DNA of 64,000 bases, from contig NZ_RJVJ01000002.1 of assembly GCF_003751605.1 (NCBI RefSeq), positions 310,001-374,000 on the forward strand, read 5' to 3'. Shown piece after piece: positions 8,866-18,181 of the stretch. Each line of letters opens with the position of its first letter. Position 1 is the first letter of the stretch. Under the pieces are notes generated by a model, which saw only the letters and a list, made by a program, of their open reading frames with translations, was not told the DNA's origin and did no database searches. This stretch comes from Kitasatospora cineracea (GTDB taxonomy: Bacteria; Actinomycetota; Actinomycetes; Streptomycetales; Streptomycetaceae). The position numbers and the translations under genes were made by a program.

Positions 8866-11109
8866 TCAGCTGGTGGCGGTGCAGGTCAGGGTCGGGACGG
8901 CGTTGCTGCCGGAGTAGCTGCCGCCGAAGCCGAAGCTGGTGGTGCCGTTCGCGGCGACCGCGCCGTTGTAGCCGGCGTTGTTGACCGTCACGGACTGGCC
9001 GGACTGGCTGACGGTGCCGTTCCACAGGTTGGTGACCTGCTGGTTGCCCGCGTAGGTCCAGGTGACCTTCCAGGACTTGATCGCGGTGTTGCCCGCGGTG
9101 ACGGTGACGTCGGCGTTGAAGCCGGCGCCCCAGTCGCTGCTGACCTTGTAGGTGGCGGTGCAGCCGGCGCTGCCGGTGCCGGTGCCGGCCTGGGTGGTGG
9201 CGGTGACGGCCGCGGCGGCGGAGAGGTTGCCGGCCGCGTCCTTGGCCTTGACCGTGTACGAGTACGCGGTGGAGGCGCTCAGGCCCGAGTCGGTGTACGA
9301 GGTGCTGGTGGTGGACCCGATCAGGGTGCCGCCGCGGTACACGTTGTAACCGGTCACGCCGACGTTGTCGGTGGAGGCGCCCCAGGTCAGCGAAGCGCTG
9401 CTGGAGGTGGTGGTGGCCGCCAGGTTGGTCGGGGCGGTCGGGGCGGTGGTGTCGGTGGTGCCACCGGCGGAAGTGGTGACGCTGAGCGCCGCGGAGGCCG
9501 CGGAGACGTTGCCGGCCGCGTCCTTCGCCTTGACCGTGTACGAGTACGCGGTGGAGGCGGTCAGGCCGGTGTCGGAGAACGAGGTGCTGTTGGTGGACCC
9601 GATCAGGGTGCCGCCGCGGTACACGTCGTAACCGGTCACGCCGACGTTGTCGGTGGAGGCGGTCCAGGTCAGCGCGACGCTGCTGGAGGTGCTGGTCGCC
9701 GCGAGGCCGGTCGGGGCGGTCGGCGCGGTGGTGTCGGTGGTGCCGCCGGTGCCGAGCGCCGGGTAGGCGTTCTTCAGCAGCTCCTGGAACTGGGCCGAGA
9801 ACCAGGCGCCCGCGAGCGGGGCGTTGGGCAGGGCGCCCGACATGTTGTTGTTGTTGCGCGGGTTGCCGGTGTACGTCGGGTCGCACATCCGGTCGAAGCC
9901 CTTGCCCTCGTCGTTGGCGATGGCCTGGCTCGCGCCGTCCGACTCACCCGGAGGCTTCACCCACACGTACGCGGCGATGCCGTCCTCGGGGGCGGCCTTC
10001 GGGCGCTCGCCGAGGCCCGCACCGGACTGGTTGCACCAGTTGCCGGTCTGGAAGCGGCGGTCGATGCGGCCACCGTCGACGTACGCGTCGACCGAGGTCT
10101 TCGGGCCCGGGCCGGTCGGACGGTTGGCGCCGCCCCAGCCGTTGCGGGAGGTGTCGATCAGCATGCCGATGTTCGAGTTGAACCCGGACGCGATCGCCTT
10201 GGTCCGCCACGCCTTGGCGTAGGACGCCTCGTCGACGTACTGGTTCCAGTCCACCCACTTCGACTGGCGGACGGAGGTGCCGTTCACCGAGTCGCCGACG
10301 GTGAAGTTGGTCTCGTGCAGCGCCGAGTAGTTGGCGGTGTTGACGATGAAGCCCTGGACGTTGTTGACCGTCGAGCCGGACGCGGTGGCGGCCTGCTTGA
10401 TGGTGTCGATGGCCGGCTGCAGGTTGGAGTCCCAGCCGAGCCAGCCGTGGTGGCCCGCGTCCACGTAGTTGTAGACGTTCGGGATCGCGCCGAGCTTGGC
10501 CAGCGCGTAGCCCACACCGTTGATGTAGTTGCCGTTGGCCTTCATGACGTCGCAGTTGGCGGTCGCGGTGGCGGTGCCGCCCGCGTTGGTCACCAGGTTC
10601 GGCAGCGAGTCGATCTCGACCGTGGTCACGATCCGCAGGTTCGCGTAGGCCGGGTCGGCCAGGATCGCGGCGATCGGGTCGATGAACTCGCTCTTGTAGC
10701 GCGGCAGGTCGGTGGGGCCGAGCTCGCCGTTCGAGGCCAGGGCGGCACAGTCGCGGCCCGGCAGGTCGTAGATGACGACCTGGAACACGTACGGCTTGCC
10801 CGCGGCCTGCTGCACCGCGGCGTTCAGGTGGTCGCGCAGACCCATGCCGCCGTTGACGCCGTTGATGGCCGCGATGCGGTCCATCCAGACGGCGGTGGGC
10901 TGGTTGGAAACGGCCGAACCGCCCGGCTCGGCGGCGGCCTTCGCGGACCACTCGGGGTTCACGTAGACCCCGGCGCCCACGAAGGGGTTGTCCACACGGG
11001 TCGCCGCGTGGGCCGCGGTGGTCGACATGGCAAGGGGGACAACGGTCGCGGCGCTGAGCACCACGGCCGCTGCGGCCGTCCGGAGACGGCGTGTCAGGTT
11101 CGACGACAC
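8866..11109 (-). CDS. Secreted GH6 cellulase (cellobiohydrolase-like) with two FN3 domains and a CBM2
   Basis: The 747-residue precursor starts with a Sec signal peptide ending near AHA-AT. A GH6 catalytic domain (about 37-455) follows, with the family signature VVIYDLPGRDCAALASNGE and the EIDSLPNLVTN segment; then two fibronectin-III domains (about 459-548, 551-638) and a C-terminal CBM2 (about 648-747) bracketed by cysteines. It should cleave cellulose outside the cell, releasing cellobiose. The GTG at 11109 is chosen because AAAGGA lies about 11 bases upstream and because longer starts would run into the operator boxes. The boxes at 11146-11178 and 11270-11283 predict cello-oligosaccharide induction through CebR. 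The FN3 domains are nearly identical, suggesting recent duplication. Confidence 0.93.
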   Translation of the reverse strand: MSSNLTRRLRTAAAAVVLSAATVVPLAMSTTAAHAATRVDNPFVGAGVYVNPEWSAKAAAEPGGSAVSNQPTAVWMDRIAAINGVNGGMGLRDHLNAAVQQAAGKPYVFQVVIYDLPGRDCAALASNGELGPTDLPRYKSEFIDPIAAILADPAYANLRIVTTVEIDSLPNLVTNAGGTATATANCDVMKANGNYINGVGYALAKLGAIPNVYNYVDAGHHGWLGWDSNLQPAIDTIKQAATASGSTVNNVQGFIVNTANYSALHETNFTVGDSVNGTSVRQSKWVDWNQYVDEASYAKAWRTKAIASGFNSNIGMLIDTSRNGWGGANRPTGPGPKTSVDAYVDGGRIDRRFQTGNWCNQSGAGLGERPKAAPEDGIAAYVWVKPPGESDGASQAIANDEGKGFDRMCDPTYTGNPRNNNNMSGALPNAPLAGAWFSAQFQELLKNAYPALGTGGTTDTTAPTAPTGLAATSTSSSVALTWTASTDNVGVTGYDVYRGGTLIGSTNSTSFSDTGLTASTAYSYTVKAKDAAGNVSAASAALSVTTSAGGTTDTTAPTAPTNLAATTTSSSASLTWGASTDNVGVTGYNVYRGGTLIGSTTSTSYTDSGLSASTAYSYTVKAKDAAGNLSAAAAVTATTQAGTGTGSAGCTATYKVSSDWGAGFNADVTVTAGNTAIKSWKVTWTYAGNQQVTNLWNGTVSQSGQSVTVNNAGYNGAVAANGTTSFGFGGSYSGSNAVPTLTCTATS

Positions 11110-11145
11110 GGTAAGGGAGTCCTTTCGGGTGGGGGACGGACTCGA

Positions 11146-11178
11146 CGGAAACGCTCCCAATCAATGGGAGCGCTCCCA
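11146..11178. promoter_or_regulatory. Two adjacent CebR-type operators upstream of the cellulase gene
   Basis: A perfect 14-bp palindrome TGGGAGCGCTCCCA lies at 11165-11178. An imperfect second box lies at 11146-11159, reading TGGGAGCGTTTCCG on the minus strand. The sequence equals the known Streptomyces CebR box, through which the cellobiose-responsive LacI-family repressor controls cellulose-use genes. Confidence 0.88.
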
Positions 11179-11269
11179 TACTTGGCCCGGGCTGAGGCGA
11201 ACTCAGCTCGGGGACAACCGATATGAAGCCATGACCTCGCACTCCCGTCAAGAAGTTCGACAGAACCCG

Positions 11270-11283
11270 TGGGAGCGCTCCCG
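11270..11283. promoter_or_regulatory. Distal CebR-type operator
   Basis: TGGGAGCGCTCCCG matches the 14-bp CebR palindrome at 13 positions and lies about 160 bases upstream of the cellulase start. Together with the proximal pair it could allow cooperative binding or looping. Confidence 0.75.
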
Positions 11284-11862
11284 CCAACCCTGATGGACAC
11301 TGTCCGTCACCGGGCGGCCGCCGCACCGCTCCCGCCCCGGCCCCGGGCCGCCCGCCACCAGCGCCCCAACAGGCCCGACGGGCACCACAGTTCACCGCCG
11401 CACCAGCACGTTCCGCCGGTCCCCGCCCCGCGCACCCGTGCCCCGGCCCCACCACCCCCTGCCGGGGACGTCGGCCCGCGGCCCTTCCGGCGCCCGTCCC
11501 GGGCCCGTCCCGCCGCCCGGGCCTGCCCCCGCCCGGGTGGGACACCGCCGGCCTGCGCGGGGGGACGCACCCCGCGGTGGGCGCTTTCCGGTCGAACTCG
11601 CTTCCCCCGCAAGCCCGTTCACTTCCCAGCCCCGCTTTCACCCGGCCGGGAGCCCCCCGCGCCCCCGCACCCGTCCCGCCCGGCCCCGTCGGCCTGCCCG
11701 CCGCGCGAAACTTTCATGCCCGCCCCTCCCGGAGCCCCGGCTCGCCCCTCCCGGAGCCCCGACCGCCGTCCTCGGCCCGGGGCGCCGGCCGAAGTCGCGC
11801 GTCGCGGCCGGGTGCGGGGCGGGGGCGTGGCAGGCTGGTCCCTCGATCCGGAGGAGGAACCC
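11284..11862. other. Non-coding, very GC-rich stretch before the winged-helix gene
   Basis: No gene is supported here. Open frames on both strands are proline/arginine-rich and lack family features. The only clear signal is the GGAGGAGG ribosome binding site at the right end (11849-11857) serving the GTG at 11863. Confidence 0.5.
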
Positions 11863-13056
11863 GTGGCGGTGCGACCCCTGTTCGACGACGACCAGCGCCG
11901 GGCCCGGCTCGCCCGGCGGCACCGGCTCGCGCCCGGCACCGCGGCCGACCGGGCCGAGCAGGTGGTGGACGACCTGGTCGCCGTGCACGCCACCGACCCC
12001 GCCACGGTGTTCCTCGCCGTCGCGGCCCGGCTGGCCGCACCGGGCATCGCCGACACCGAACGGGCCCTGTACGCGGACGGGACGGTGCTGCGCCGCCACG
12101 GCATGCGCAAGACCCTGTTCGTGGTCCCCGCCGACCTCGCCCCGGCGCTGTACGCCTCCACCACCGCGAAGGCCGCCGCCGCCGAACGCACCCGGCTGCT
12201 CAGGGACTTCGCTGCCTCCGGCCGGGACGCCGCCTGGACCGCCGGTGCGCAGGACGCCGTCCTGGCGGCGCTGGCCGCCGCGCTCCCCGACTCGCCGGAC
12301 GGACTGACTGGCAGTCAACTCGGCGAACTCGTACCGCAGTTGCGCGAGACCATCGACTACGGCGTCGGCACCTCCTACCAGACCGCCCAGCCGGTCAGCA
12401 TGCGGCTGCTGCGCCTGCTCGGCATGGAGGGCACCCTGGTCCGCCGCCGCCCGCTGGGCGGCTGGACCAGCAGCCGGCACCGCTGGGTGCCCGGCCCGCC
12501 CCTCCCCGCCGCCCCCTCCACCGCCGAACGCGCTTCCGCGCAGGCCGAGTTGGCCGGGCGGTGGCTGGCCTCCCACGGGCCCGCCACCGAGGACGACCTG
12601 GTCTGGTGGACCGGCTGGGGCGTCCGCGAGGTGCGGGCCGCGCTGGCCGCGTGCGCGGCCGTCGAGGTCGAACTCTCCGGCGGGACAACCGGGTTCGCAC
12701 TGCCCGACGACCTCGCCCCGGTCGCCGACCCGGCGCCCTGGGCGGCCCTGCTCCCGGCCCTCGACCCCACCGCGATGGGTTGGAAGCACCGCGACTGGTA
12801 CCTCTCCCCCGAGCACCGCCCCGACCTGGTCGACCGCTCCGGCAACCTCGGCCCCACCGCCTGGTGGAACGGCCGGATCGTCGGCGGCTGGGCCCAGCGC
12901 CCCGACGGCGAGGTCCGGCTCGAACTGCTCACCGACCCCGGCCCCGAGGCCCGCACCGCCCTCGCCGCCGAGGCCGCCGCCCTGCGCACCCTGCTCGCCG
13001 ACACCCGCGTCACCCCGCGCTTCCGCACGCCCCTCGAACGGCGGCTCGGCGACTGA
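11863..13056 (+). CDS. Winged-helix DNA-binding domain protein (HTH_42/AlkX-YcaQ-like)
   Basis: The 397-residue protein resembles the winged-helix family PF06224. It has FDDDQRRARLARRHRLAP at the start, VVDDLVAVHATDPATVFLAVAARL, RKTLFVVP, and late WKHRDWYL and NGRIVGGWAQR segments. Relatives include putative DNA glycosylases of the AlkX/YcaQ group, but many Streptomyces copies are uncharacterised, so a repair function is only possible. The GTG start has a near-perfect GGAGGAGG site five to six bases upstream. It is transcribed alone, converging on the metabolite cluster at 13147. Confidence 0.8.
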   Translation: MAVRPLFDDDQRRARLARRHRLAPGTAADRAEQVVDDLVAVHATDPATVFLAVAARLAAPGIADTERALYADGTVLRRHGMRKTLFVVPADLAPALYASTTAKAAAAERTRLLRDFAASGRDAAWTAGAQDAVLAALAAALPDSPDGLTGSQLGELVPQLRETIDYGVGTSYQTAQPVSMRLLRLLGMEGTLVRRRPLGGWTSSRHRWVPGPPLPAAPSTAERASAQAELAGRWLASHGPATEDDLVWWTGWGVREVRAALAACAAVEVELSGGTTGFALPDDLAPVADPAPWAALLPALDPTAMGWKHRDWYLSPEHRPDLVDRSGNLGPTAWWNGRIVGGWAQRPDGEVRLELLTDPGPEARTALAAEAAALRTLLADTRVTPRFRTPLERRLGD

Positions 13057-13146
13057 CCGGACCGGCGGACGGACGCGGGGTCCGGCTTCCCGCAGCGGAG
13101 GCGTCGTTGCCCGGGACGGCAGGGCGGCGGACGGCGGCGTCCGGTT

Positions 13147-14145
13147 TCAGCGCACGCCCCGGGCCAGGCGGTCGAGCAGGGCCCGGAGGTCGTCCACGGT
13201 GGCGGCGGCCTGTTCGGGGTCGGCCAGGCGGACGGACTCCAGGCGGACCGCCGCGAGGTGGCGGGCGGTGTAGAGCAGGCGGCGCCAGGCGGCCTCGGGA
13301 TCGGCGGCGAGGGGGCCCCAGGTGTCCCAGAAGGCGTCGCGTTCGGTGCCGGGCCGGCGGGCGGCCATGAAGATCGTCCAGTCCGCCTCGGGGTCTCCCC
13401 AGTGGGCCCGGTCGCAGTCCAGGACGCCGGTGATGACGGGGGCGGGGCTGTCCGGGGCGATCATCAGGTTGATGTTCCACAGGTCGCCGTGCAGGAGCCT
13501 GGGTTCGGTGATCCGGTCGAGGACGGCGCGGTGGCGGCCGGCCAGCGCGATCAGTTCCTCGACGTCGTCGAACGGCGTGCCGGTGTCGGCCAGGTCGGCG
13601 GCGGTGTCGGCCAGGCCGGCCAGGACGGCCTCGCTCCAGGTGCGGTGCCCGGGCCCGGCCACGGGGCCGAACCAGGGGCCCCGGACGCCGTGGATCTCCC
13701 GGGCCACGGTGCCGAGTTGGGCGTAGAAGCCGCGCCAGGCGGGGCGCGGGTGCAGCGGCAGGCCCTGCGGGGCGGGCAGACCGTCCAGGAAGGTCTGGAA
13801 CAGATGGTCGCGGCCCAGCACCTGGTGGGTGAAGTCGGCGGCCAGCACCCGCGGCACCAGGTGCGCGACGGGGGCCAGGTACGGGACGGTCGCGTACTCG
13901 TTGCGCATCAGCGCGCGTTCGCTGCGGAACTGCCGGTCCGGTTCGGGGGCCACCCGCAGGACGGTCTGCCGGCCGTCGGCGAACTCCAGCCGGTAGGTGG
14001 AGTTGTACATGCCGCCGCCGAGTTCGACCGCGGCCAGGACCTCGGTGCCGGGGCCGAAGGCGCGCCGGCACATCTCCTCGATCGCCTGCGGCGGCACCGC
14101 CTGCTGGAACGCGCCGGGGGCGCGGTCGATGGGCTGGTACTTCAT
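13147..14145 (-). CDS. Phosphotransferase of the APH/choline-kinase fold
   Basis: The 332-residue protein has a kinase fold of the aminoglycoside-phosphotransferase superfamily: GGMYNSTYRLEF (nucleotide loop), the catalytic Brenner motif HGDLWNINLM at about residue 215, and the metal-binding DCDRAHWGDPEAD. Such enzymes phosphorylate small molecules such as antibiotics, homoserine or choline. It is the last gene of the leftward cluster and starts nine bases after the ATP-grasp stop, so a role in modifying the cluster product or in self-protection is inferred. No sign ties it to aminoglycosides specifically. The only Shine-Dalgarno candidate is a weak GAAGAG overlapping the preceding stop codon. 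Confidence 0.82.
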   Translation of the reverse strand: MKYQPIDRAPGAFQQAVPPQAIEEMCRRAFGPGTEVLAAVELGGGMYNSTYRLEFADGRQTVLRVAPEPDRQFRSERALMRNEYATVPYLAPVAHLVPRVLAADFTHQVLGRDHLFQTFLDGLPAPQGLPLHPRPAWRGFYAQLGTVAREIHGVRGPWFGPVAGPGHRTWSEAVLAGLADTAADLADTGTPFDDVEELIALAGRHRAVLDRITEPRLLHGDLWNINLMIAPDSPAPVITGVLDCDRAHWGDPEADWTIFMAARRPGTERDAFWDTWGPLAADPEAAWRRLLYTARHLAAVRLESVRLADPEQAAATVDDLRALLDRLARGVR

Positions 14146-14154
14146 GGGTCCGGG

Positions 14155-15570
14155 TCACTCTTCCTTGTCGTCGGGGGACGTGCGGGGCTGCGGGGGCGGC
14201 TGCTCCCCGGCGGGGCCGGACCCGGAGTCGGGCTCGGGAGCGGAGTCGAGCCCTGGAGCGGAGTTGAGCTCGGCGGCCAGGTCGGCGATGCGCAGCAGGG
14301 CGTCCCGGCAGTCCTGTTCGGTGGCGGCCTCGACCAGCGCCGTGCCGATCCGGATGCCGGAGTTGGCGTCCATGGCGGGCATCACCTCGCCCGGCCGGAT
14401 CTTGATCTCGACGTCGACCACGCCGGGGATCCGCTCGACGTGCTCGCGGCCGAGCCGGTTGACCGCGCCGGCGAGGGTCGGGATGTCGGTGAACCCGACC
14501 ACCCGCCCGGCCGAGCCGCCCGGGTCGGGCAGTCCGCCCGGGTCGGCGGGTCCGCCGCCGCGGCCCGGCCGGTCGCCGGTCACCGCGCGGACCGCGGCGG
14601 CCCACAGGTCGATGCCGAGGACGCGTTCGGCGAGCGCGCCGATCATGTGGCCGCCGGGGCGGGCGGCGAGCTCGCCCGCGGTGAACCCGCCCGGGCCGCC
14701 GAAGACCTCGAAGTGGAACACGCCGTCGCGGTGGCCGAGCGCGGCCAGCGCCCGGCCGGTGAGTTCGGCGGCCTCCCGGTAGAGGTCGGGGTGGTCGGCG
14801 GGCGGCAGCGAGACGGTGGCGGCCGGGCGGCCGCGCTTGGTCTCGATCAGCGGGACGAGGTAGCGCGAGACCAGCAGGGCCGCGAGGGCGCCGTCGCGGA
14901 CCAGCCCGTCCAGGTGCCACTCCTCGCCGGGCACCCGGTGTTCCACCAGCAGCCGTCGCCTGGTCTCCGACTCCGCCACCAACGCGGCTGCCAGTGCGTC
15001 GAGTTGGGCCGGTCCGTCGGCGGCGGCGACGCCGATGGTGGCCGCTCCGGCGGTCGGCTTGACCACGTACGGGGCGGCCACCCCGGCCGCGGCGGCGGCC
15101 CGGGCGACGCTGCCGCGGCCCGCGTCGGGGACGACGGCCCAGTCCGCGGTGGGGATGCCGGCGGCCCGCCAGGCCGCTTTCTGCAGGGCCTTGTCGCGGC
15201 AGCGCAGCGCCACCCGCGGGTCGATCGCCCGGGCGCCGAGCAGGCGGCCCAGCAGGGCGGCGGGCACCATGCCGTGCTCCTGGACGGAGACCACCGCGTC
15301 CACGGATCCGTGCGGCCCGGCACCACCACCGTCCGCCCCGTCCCCGTCCCCGTCCGGTCCGGCGGGGTCGAGCGCGCCGACGTGGTGCAGGGCGGACCAC
15401 AGCGACTCCACCACCAGGTAGGAGTCGACGGCGCAGGCGTGGGCGAGGCGGTCGCGGTAGGGGTCGACCCGGCGGTGCTCGCCGCCCTCGTAGAGCAGGG
15501 AGACGGCGTGGCCGTCGGCCAGCAGCGCCTCGATCGCCTCCGACCGGGCGCCGATCAGCACCACGTGCAT
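14155..15570 (-). CDS. ATP-grasp carboxylate-amine ligase
   Basis: The 471-residue protein carries an ATP-grasp fold: N-terminal MHVVLIGARSEAI, AAPYVVKPTAG (ATP-binding lysine strand), EEWHLDGLV, and FHFEVFGGPGGFTAGELAARPGGHMI with the metal-binding acidic/Asn-type loop. ATP-grasp enzymes activate a carboxylate as acyl-phosphate and join it to an amine, as in carnosine synthase and peptide ligases. An acidic, proline-rich tail of about 40 residues follows. The ATG at 15570 has AGGAGG eight bases upstream. It is the second ATP-grasp gene of the cluster (see 16834-18159) and lies between the exporter and the kinase. Its substrates cannot be told from sequence. Confidence 0.85.
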   Translation of the reverse strand: MHVVLIGARSEAIEALLADGHAVSLLYEGGEHRRVDPYRDRLAHACAVDSYLVVESLWSALHHVGALDPAGPDGDGDGADGGGAGPHGSVDAVVSVQEHGMVPAALLGRLLGARAIDPRVALRCRDKALQKAAWRAAGIPTADWAVVPDAGRGSVARAAAAAGVAAPYVVKPTAGAATIGVAAADGPAQLDALAAALVAESETRRRLLVEHRVPGEEWHLDGLVRDGALAALLVSRYLVPLIETKRGRPAATVSLPPADHPDLYREAAELTGRALAALGHRDGVFHFEVFGGPGGFTAGELAARPGGHMIGALAERVLGIDLWAAAVRAVTGDRPGRGGGPADPGGLPDPGGSAGRVVGFTDIPTLAGAVNRLGREHVERIPGVVDVEIKIRPGEVMPAMDANSGIRIGTALVEAATEQDCRDALLRIADLAAELNSAPGLDSAPEPDSGSGPAGEQPPPQPRTSPDDKEE

Positions 15571-15595
15571 GGCAGTCCTCCTGGTCGTCTCGCGC

Positions 15596-16846
15596 TCACG
15601 CCTCGGCCGGGGCGTCGGCGGCACGGTAGTGGGTGAAGGCCGGTGCGGCGACGCTGACCAGGGCGGCCGCGGCCACCGCGGCCAGGCCGCCGCCGAGCAT
15701 CGCGGTGCCGGTGCCGAGCAGGGCGCCGAGCGTGCCGGCCCGGAGCCGGCCGAGCTGGGTGCCGCCGACGCCGACCACGAACTCGACCGCGCTGATCCGG
15801 CCGCGCAGCCGGTCGGGGGTGCTGAGTTGGACGACCGTGGAGTGGAAGACCACCGCCAGGGTGTCGGCGGCTCCGGCGAGGGCCAGCAGCAGCAGTGCGG
15901 TCTCCAGGCTCCTGGTGACGGCGAGGGCCGCGACGGTCGCGCCGTACGCGGCGCAGCAGAGCAGGGCGGCGCCGCCGGGGCGGGCGATCCGGCCGGCCGG
16001 GCCGGAGCAGGCGGAGGCGAGGACGCCGCCGACCGCGCCGGCGGCGGCCAGCAGGCCGAGGGTCTGCGGGTGGCCGCCGAAGCGTTCGGCGCAGAGCGCG
16101 GGCAGCAGGGCGGCGGGCGAGGCGACCAGGGCGATGCACAGGTCGGCGAGGAACGCCCCGGCGAGTTCGCCCCGGCTCCGTACCAGGGCGAGGGCCTCGC
16201 CGGCTCCGGCGAGCCGGCCGGGCGGGCGGTCGCCCTGCGGGGGCATGGCGGGGAGCCGGGCGATGCCGTACAGCGCGGCGGCGAAGCTGAGCGCGTCCAG
16301 CAGGTAGCACGCGGTCAGGCCCCAGGTGGCGGCGGCGAGTCCGGCGCAGGCCGGTCCGGCGACCGCGCCGAACTGCATGGTCAGGGCGTTCAGTGCGGCG
16401 GCGGCGGCCAGTTGGCGGCGGGGCAGCAGCCGGGGGGTGCAGGCGCGCCGGCCGGGGGCGTTGACGCTGCCGACCAGGGACTGCAGGGCGACCAGCAGGT
16501 AGAGCAGGCCGGGCGAGTGCAGGCCGGCCAGGGCCTGGGCGGCGAACAGCACGGAGACGCCGGCCTGCAGGCTGCTGGTCCACAGCACCAGGCGGCGGCG
16601 GTCGGTGCGGTCCCCGAGGCTGCCGCCGACGGCGGCGAACAGCACCACGGGGACGGCCACCGCCAGGCCGAGCGCGCCGACCGCGGCGGAGCTGCCGGTG
16701 AGCCGGTAGACCTGCAGGGCGACGGCGAACACCGTCATCTGCCCGCCGATCTGGGACAGTCCCTGGCCGAGCCAGAGCCGCCGGAAGGCGGGTGAGTCGC
16801 GCAGCGGCGCGGTGTCGAGGAGCAGCCGGGTGGTCAGGACGGGCAC
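15596..16846 (-). CDS. Major facilitator superfamily transporter
   Basis: This 416-residue integral membrane protein has about 12 predicted hydrophobic segments. The conserved intracellular loop GGSLGDRTDRRRLVL lies between helices two and three, at about residue 75. It resembles actinomycete drug/metabolite exporters of the enterobactin-exporter-like group. Its GTG start overlaps the end of the PGM1-like ligase gene by 13 bases, so it is translated from the same message and is the best candidate for export of the cluster product. Substrate unknown. Confidence 0.88.
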   Translation of the reverse strand: MPVLTTRLLLDTAPLRDSPAFRRLWLGQGLSQIGGQMTVFAVALQVYRLTGSSAAVGALGLAVAVPVVLFAAVGGSLGDRTDRRRLVLWTSSLQAGVSVLFAAQALAGLHSPGLLYLLVALQSLVGSVNAPGRRACTPRLLPRRQLAAAAALNALTMQFGAVAGPACAGLAAATWGLTACYLLDALSFAAALYGIARLPAMPPQGDRPPGRLAGAGEALALVRSRGELAGAFLADLCIALVASPAALLPALCAERFGGHPQTLGLLAAAGAVGGVLASACSGPAGRIARPGGAALLCCAAYGATVAALAVTRSLETALLLLALAGAADTLAVVFHSTVVQLSTPDRLRGRISAVEFVVGVGGTQLGRLRAGTLGALLGTGTAMLGGGLAAVAAAALVSVAAPAFTHYRAADAPAEA

Positions 16847-18159
16847 AGTGCCCCGTCCAGGCGCCGCAGGACGTCGTCCTCCTCGGCCCGGTCCCGGTGG
16901 ACGACGCAGAAGTCGAACCCGCCGCGGACGCCGGGGACGGAGGGCAGTGAGACCAGGACGCCGCGGCGGGTCTCGGGGCGGTAGGCGCAGTCGGCGGCGG
17001 TGGCGGCGGCGAGGAAGTCGTCGAGGTCGAGGGCGGGCCAGTGGGCGGGGGTGCGGTGCTGGGTGACGCTGAGTCCGGGGTGGCTGGTGGTGTCGACGAC
17101 CCGGCCGGCGATCGGCCCGTAGAGGTGGAGCGAGCCGGTGACGCGGGCGTTGAGTTCGGTGAAGACCAGGCGGCCGGTGGCGTCGACGACGGCGTCGGCG
17201 CTGAGGTGGCCGCGGTAGCCGAGGGAGCGGTAGGCCTCGGCGAGCCGGGCGGCGCCGGCCAGCAGTCGTTGCCGGACGTCGGCGGGGAGGCCGCGGGCGG
17301 GGGTGGACTCCCGGACCAGCCGCCGTTCCCGGTAGTCGAGTTCGCCGGTGGCGGTGGGGCGGACGCCGGTGTCCTCGGCCAGGTACTCGGCGTAGACGGT
17401 GCGCGAGGCGGGCTGGAACTCCTCGACCACCACGGGGTGGCGGTCGTCCCGGGAGGCCCAGGCCCAGTGTTCGGCGAGGTAGTGGGCGATCGCGTCGGGG
17501 CCGGGTCCGAGGCGGTGCAGGAGTTTCGCGCCGACGTGGTCGGTGCGGTGGTCGTCGTCGCGGACCACGAGCTGGTTGCCGGCTCCGGCGCCGTTGTGCG
17601 CCTGTTTGACCAGGACGGCGCCGGTGCCGGCCAGCAGCCGGGGGATCTCCTGGGCGGCCTCGTGGCTGCTGCGGCAGACCGCGCCGGGGGCGGTCGGGAC
17701 GCCGGCGGCGGCCGCGATCGCCCGGAACTCGGCCTTGCTGTTGGCGAGTTCGCCGCCGCCCTGGTCGATGAAGGCGGCGCCGGGCACCAGGTGGCGCAGG
17801 CCCAGGGCGGCGGCGTACCGCGGGACGAGCGGGCTGGGCCAGCAGGACAGCAGGCCGGTGGCGGGGCCGGGGGCGGCGGCGAGTGCTTCGGCGGTCCGGT
17901 CCAGGAAGTCCGGGTCGAGCAGGCTGTAGGGGTCGATCACCTTGCCCTGGTAGCGGCCGGGCGGCGGGACCAGGAAGGTCAGCGAGGCCGGGTCGGTTCC
18001 GGTGAGCGAGGTGGCGTGCCGCAGGAAGGCGGCGGGCGGCGCGACGGGCAGCACCAGGACGTCGCCGTCCTCGGCGAACCAGAGCAGCCGCTGCGAGTAG
18101 GACCGGAAGTCGACCCAGGACAGCATCGGGTCGACCTCGTTGGCGATCAGCAGGCGCAT
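16834..18159 (-). CDS. PGM1-like ATP-grasp peptide ligase
   Basis: The 441-residue protein looks like the peptide ligase PGM1 of pheganomycin biosynthesis. It has a pre-ATP-grasp N-terminal domain beginning MRLLIANEVDPMLSW, then an ATP-grasp domain with VLVKQAHNGAGAGNQLVV at about residue 185, VVVEEFQP, and the catalytic-metal segment FTELNARVTGSLHLYG. In pheganomycin, PGM1 joins a guanidino-bearing non-proteinogenic amino acid to the N-terminus of ribosomal peptides. Here it sits 22 bases after an amidinotransferase gene and downstream of a pentapeptide ORF, which is the context expected for such a step. The assignment rests on motif pattern, not alignment, so other ATP-grasp amide ligases remain possible. 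Confidence 0.75.
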   Translation of the reverse strand: MRLLIANEVDPMLSWVDFRSYSQRLLWFAEDGDVLVLPVAPPAAFLRHATSLTGTDPASLTFLVPPPGRYQGKVIDPYSLLDPDFLDRTAEALAAAPGPATGLLSCWPSPLVPRYAAALGLRHLVPGAAFIDQGGGELANSKAEFRAIAAAAGVPTAPGAVCRSSHEAAQEIPRLLAGTGAVLVKQAHNGAGAGNQLVVRDDDHRTDHVGAKLLHRLGPGPDAIAHYLAEHWAWASRDDRHPVVVEEFQPASRTVYAEYLAEDTGVRPTATGELDYRERRLVRESTPARGLPADVRQRLLAGAARLAEAYRSLGYRGHLSADAVVDATGRLVFTELNARVTGSLHLYGPIAGRVVDTTSHPGLSVTQHRTPAHWPALDLDDFLAAATAADCAYRPETRRGVLVSLPSVPGVRGGFDFCVVHRDRAEEDDVLRRLDGALCPS

Positions 18160-18181
18160 GTCGTGGTCCCGTTCCGCCGGT

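Noticed and set aside
11110-11160. A longer cellulase start at the ATG near 11160
   Set aside because: It would place the operator DNA inside the coding region; AAAGGA and a proper signal peptide support the GTG at 11109.
13010-15400. Very long antisense frames through genuine genes, here and across the window (for example 3149-5950, 5929-11226, 49390-53529)
   Set aside because: They are Arg/Pro/Gly-rich shadows produced by high third-position GC, with no family motifs, and they lie opposite well-supported genes.
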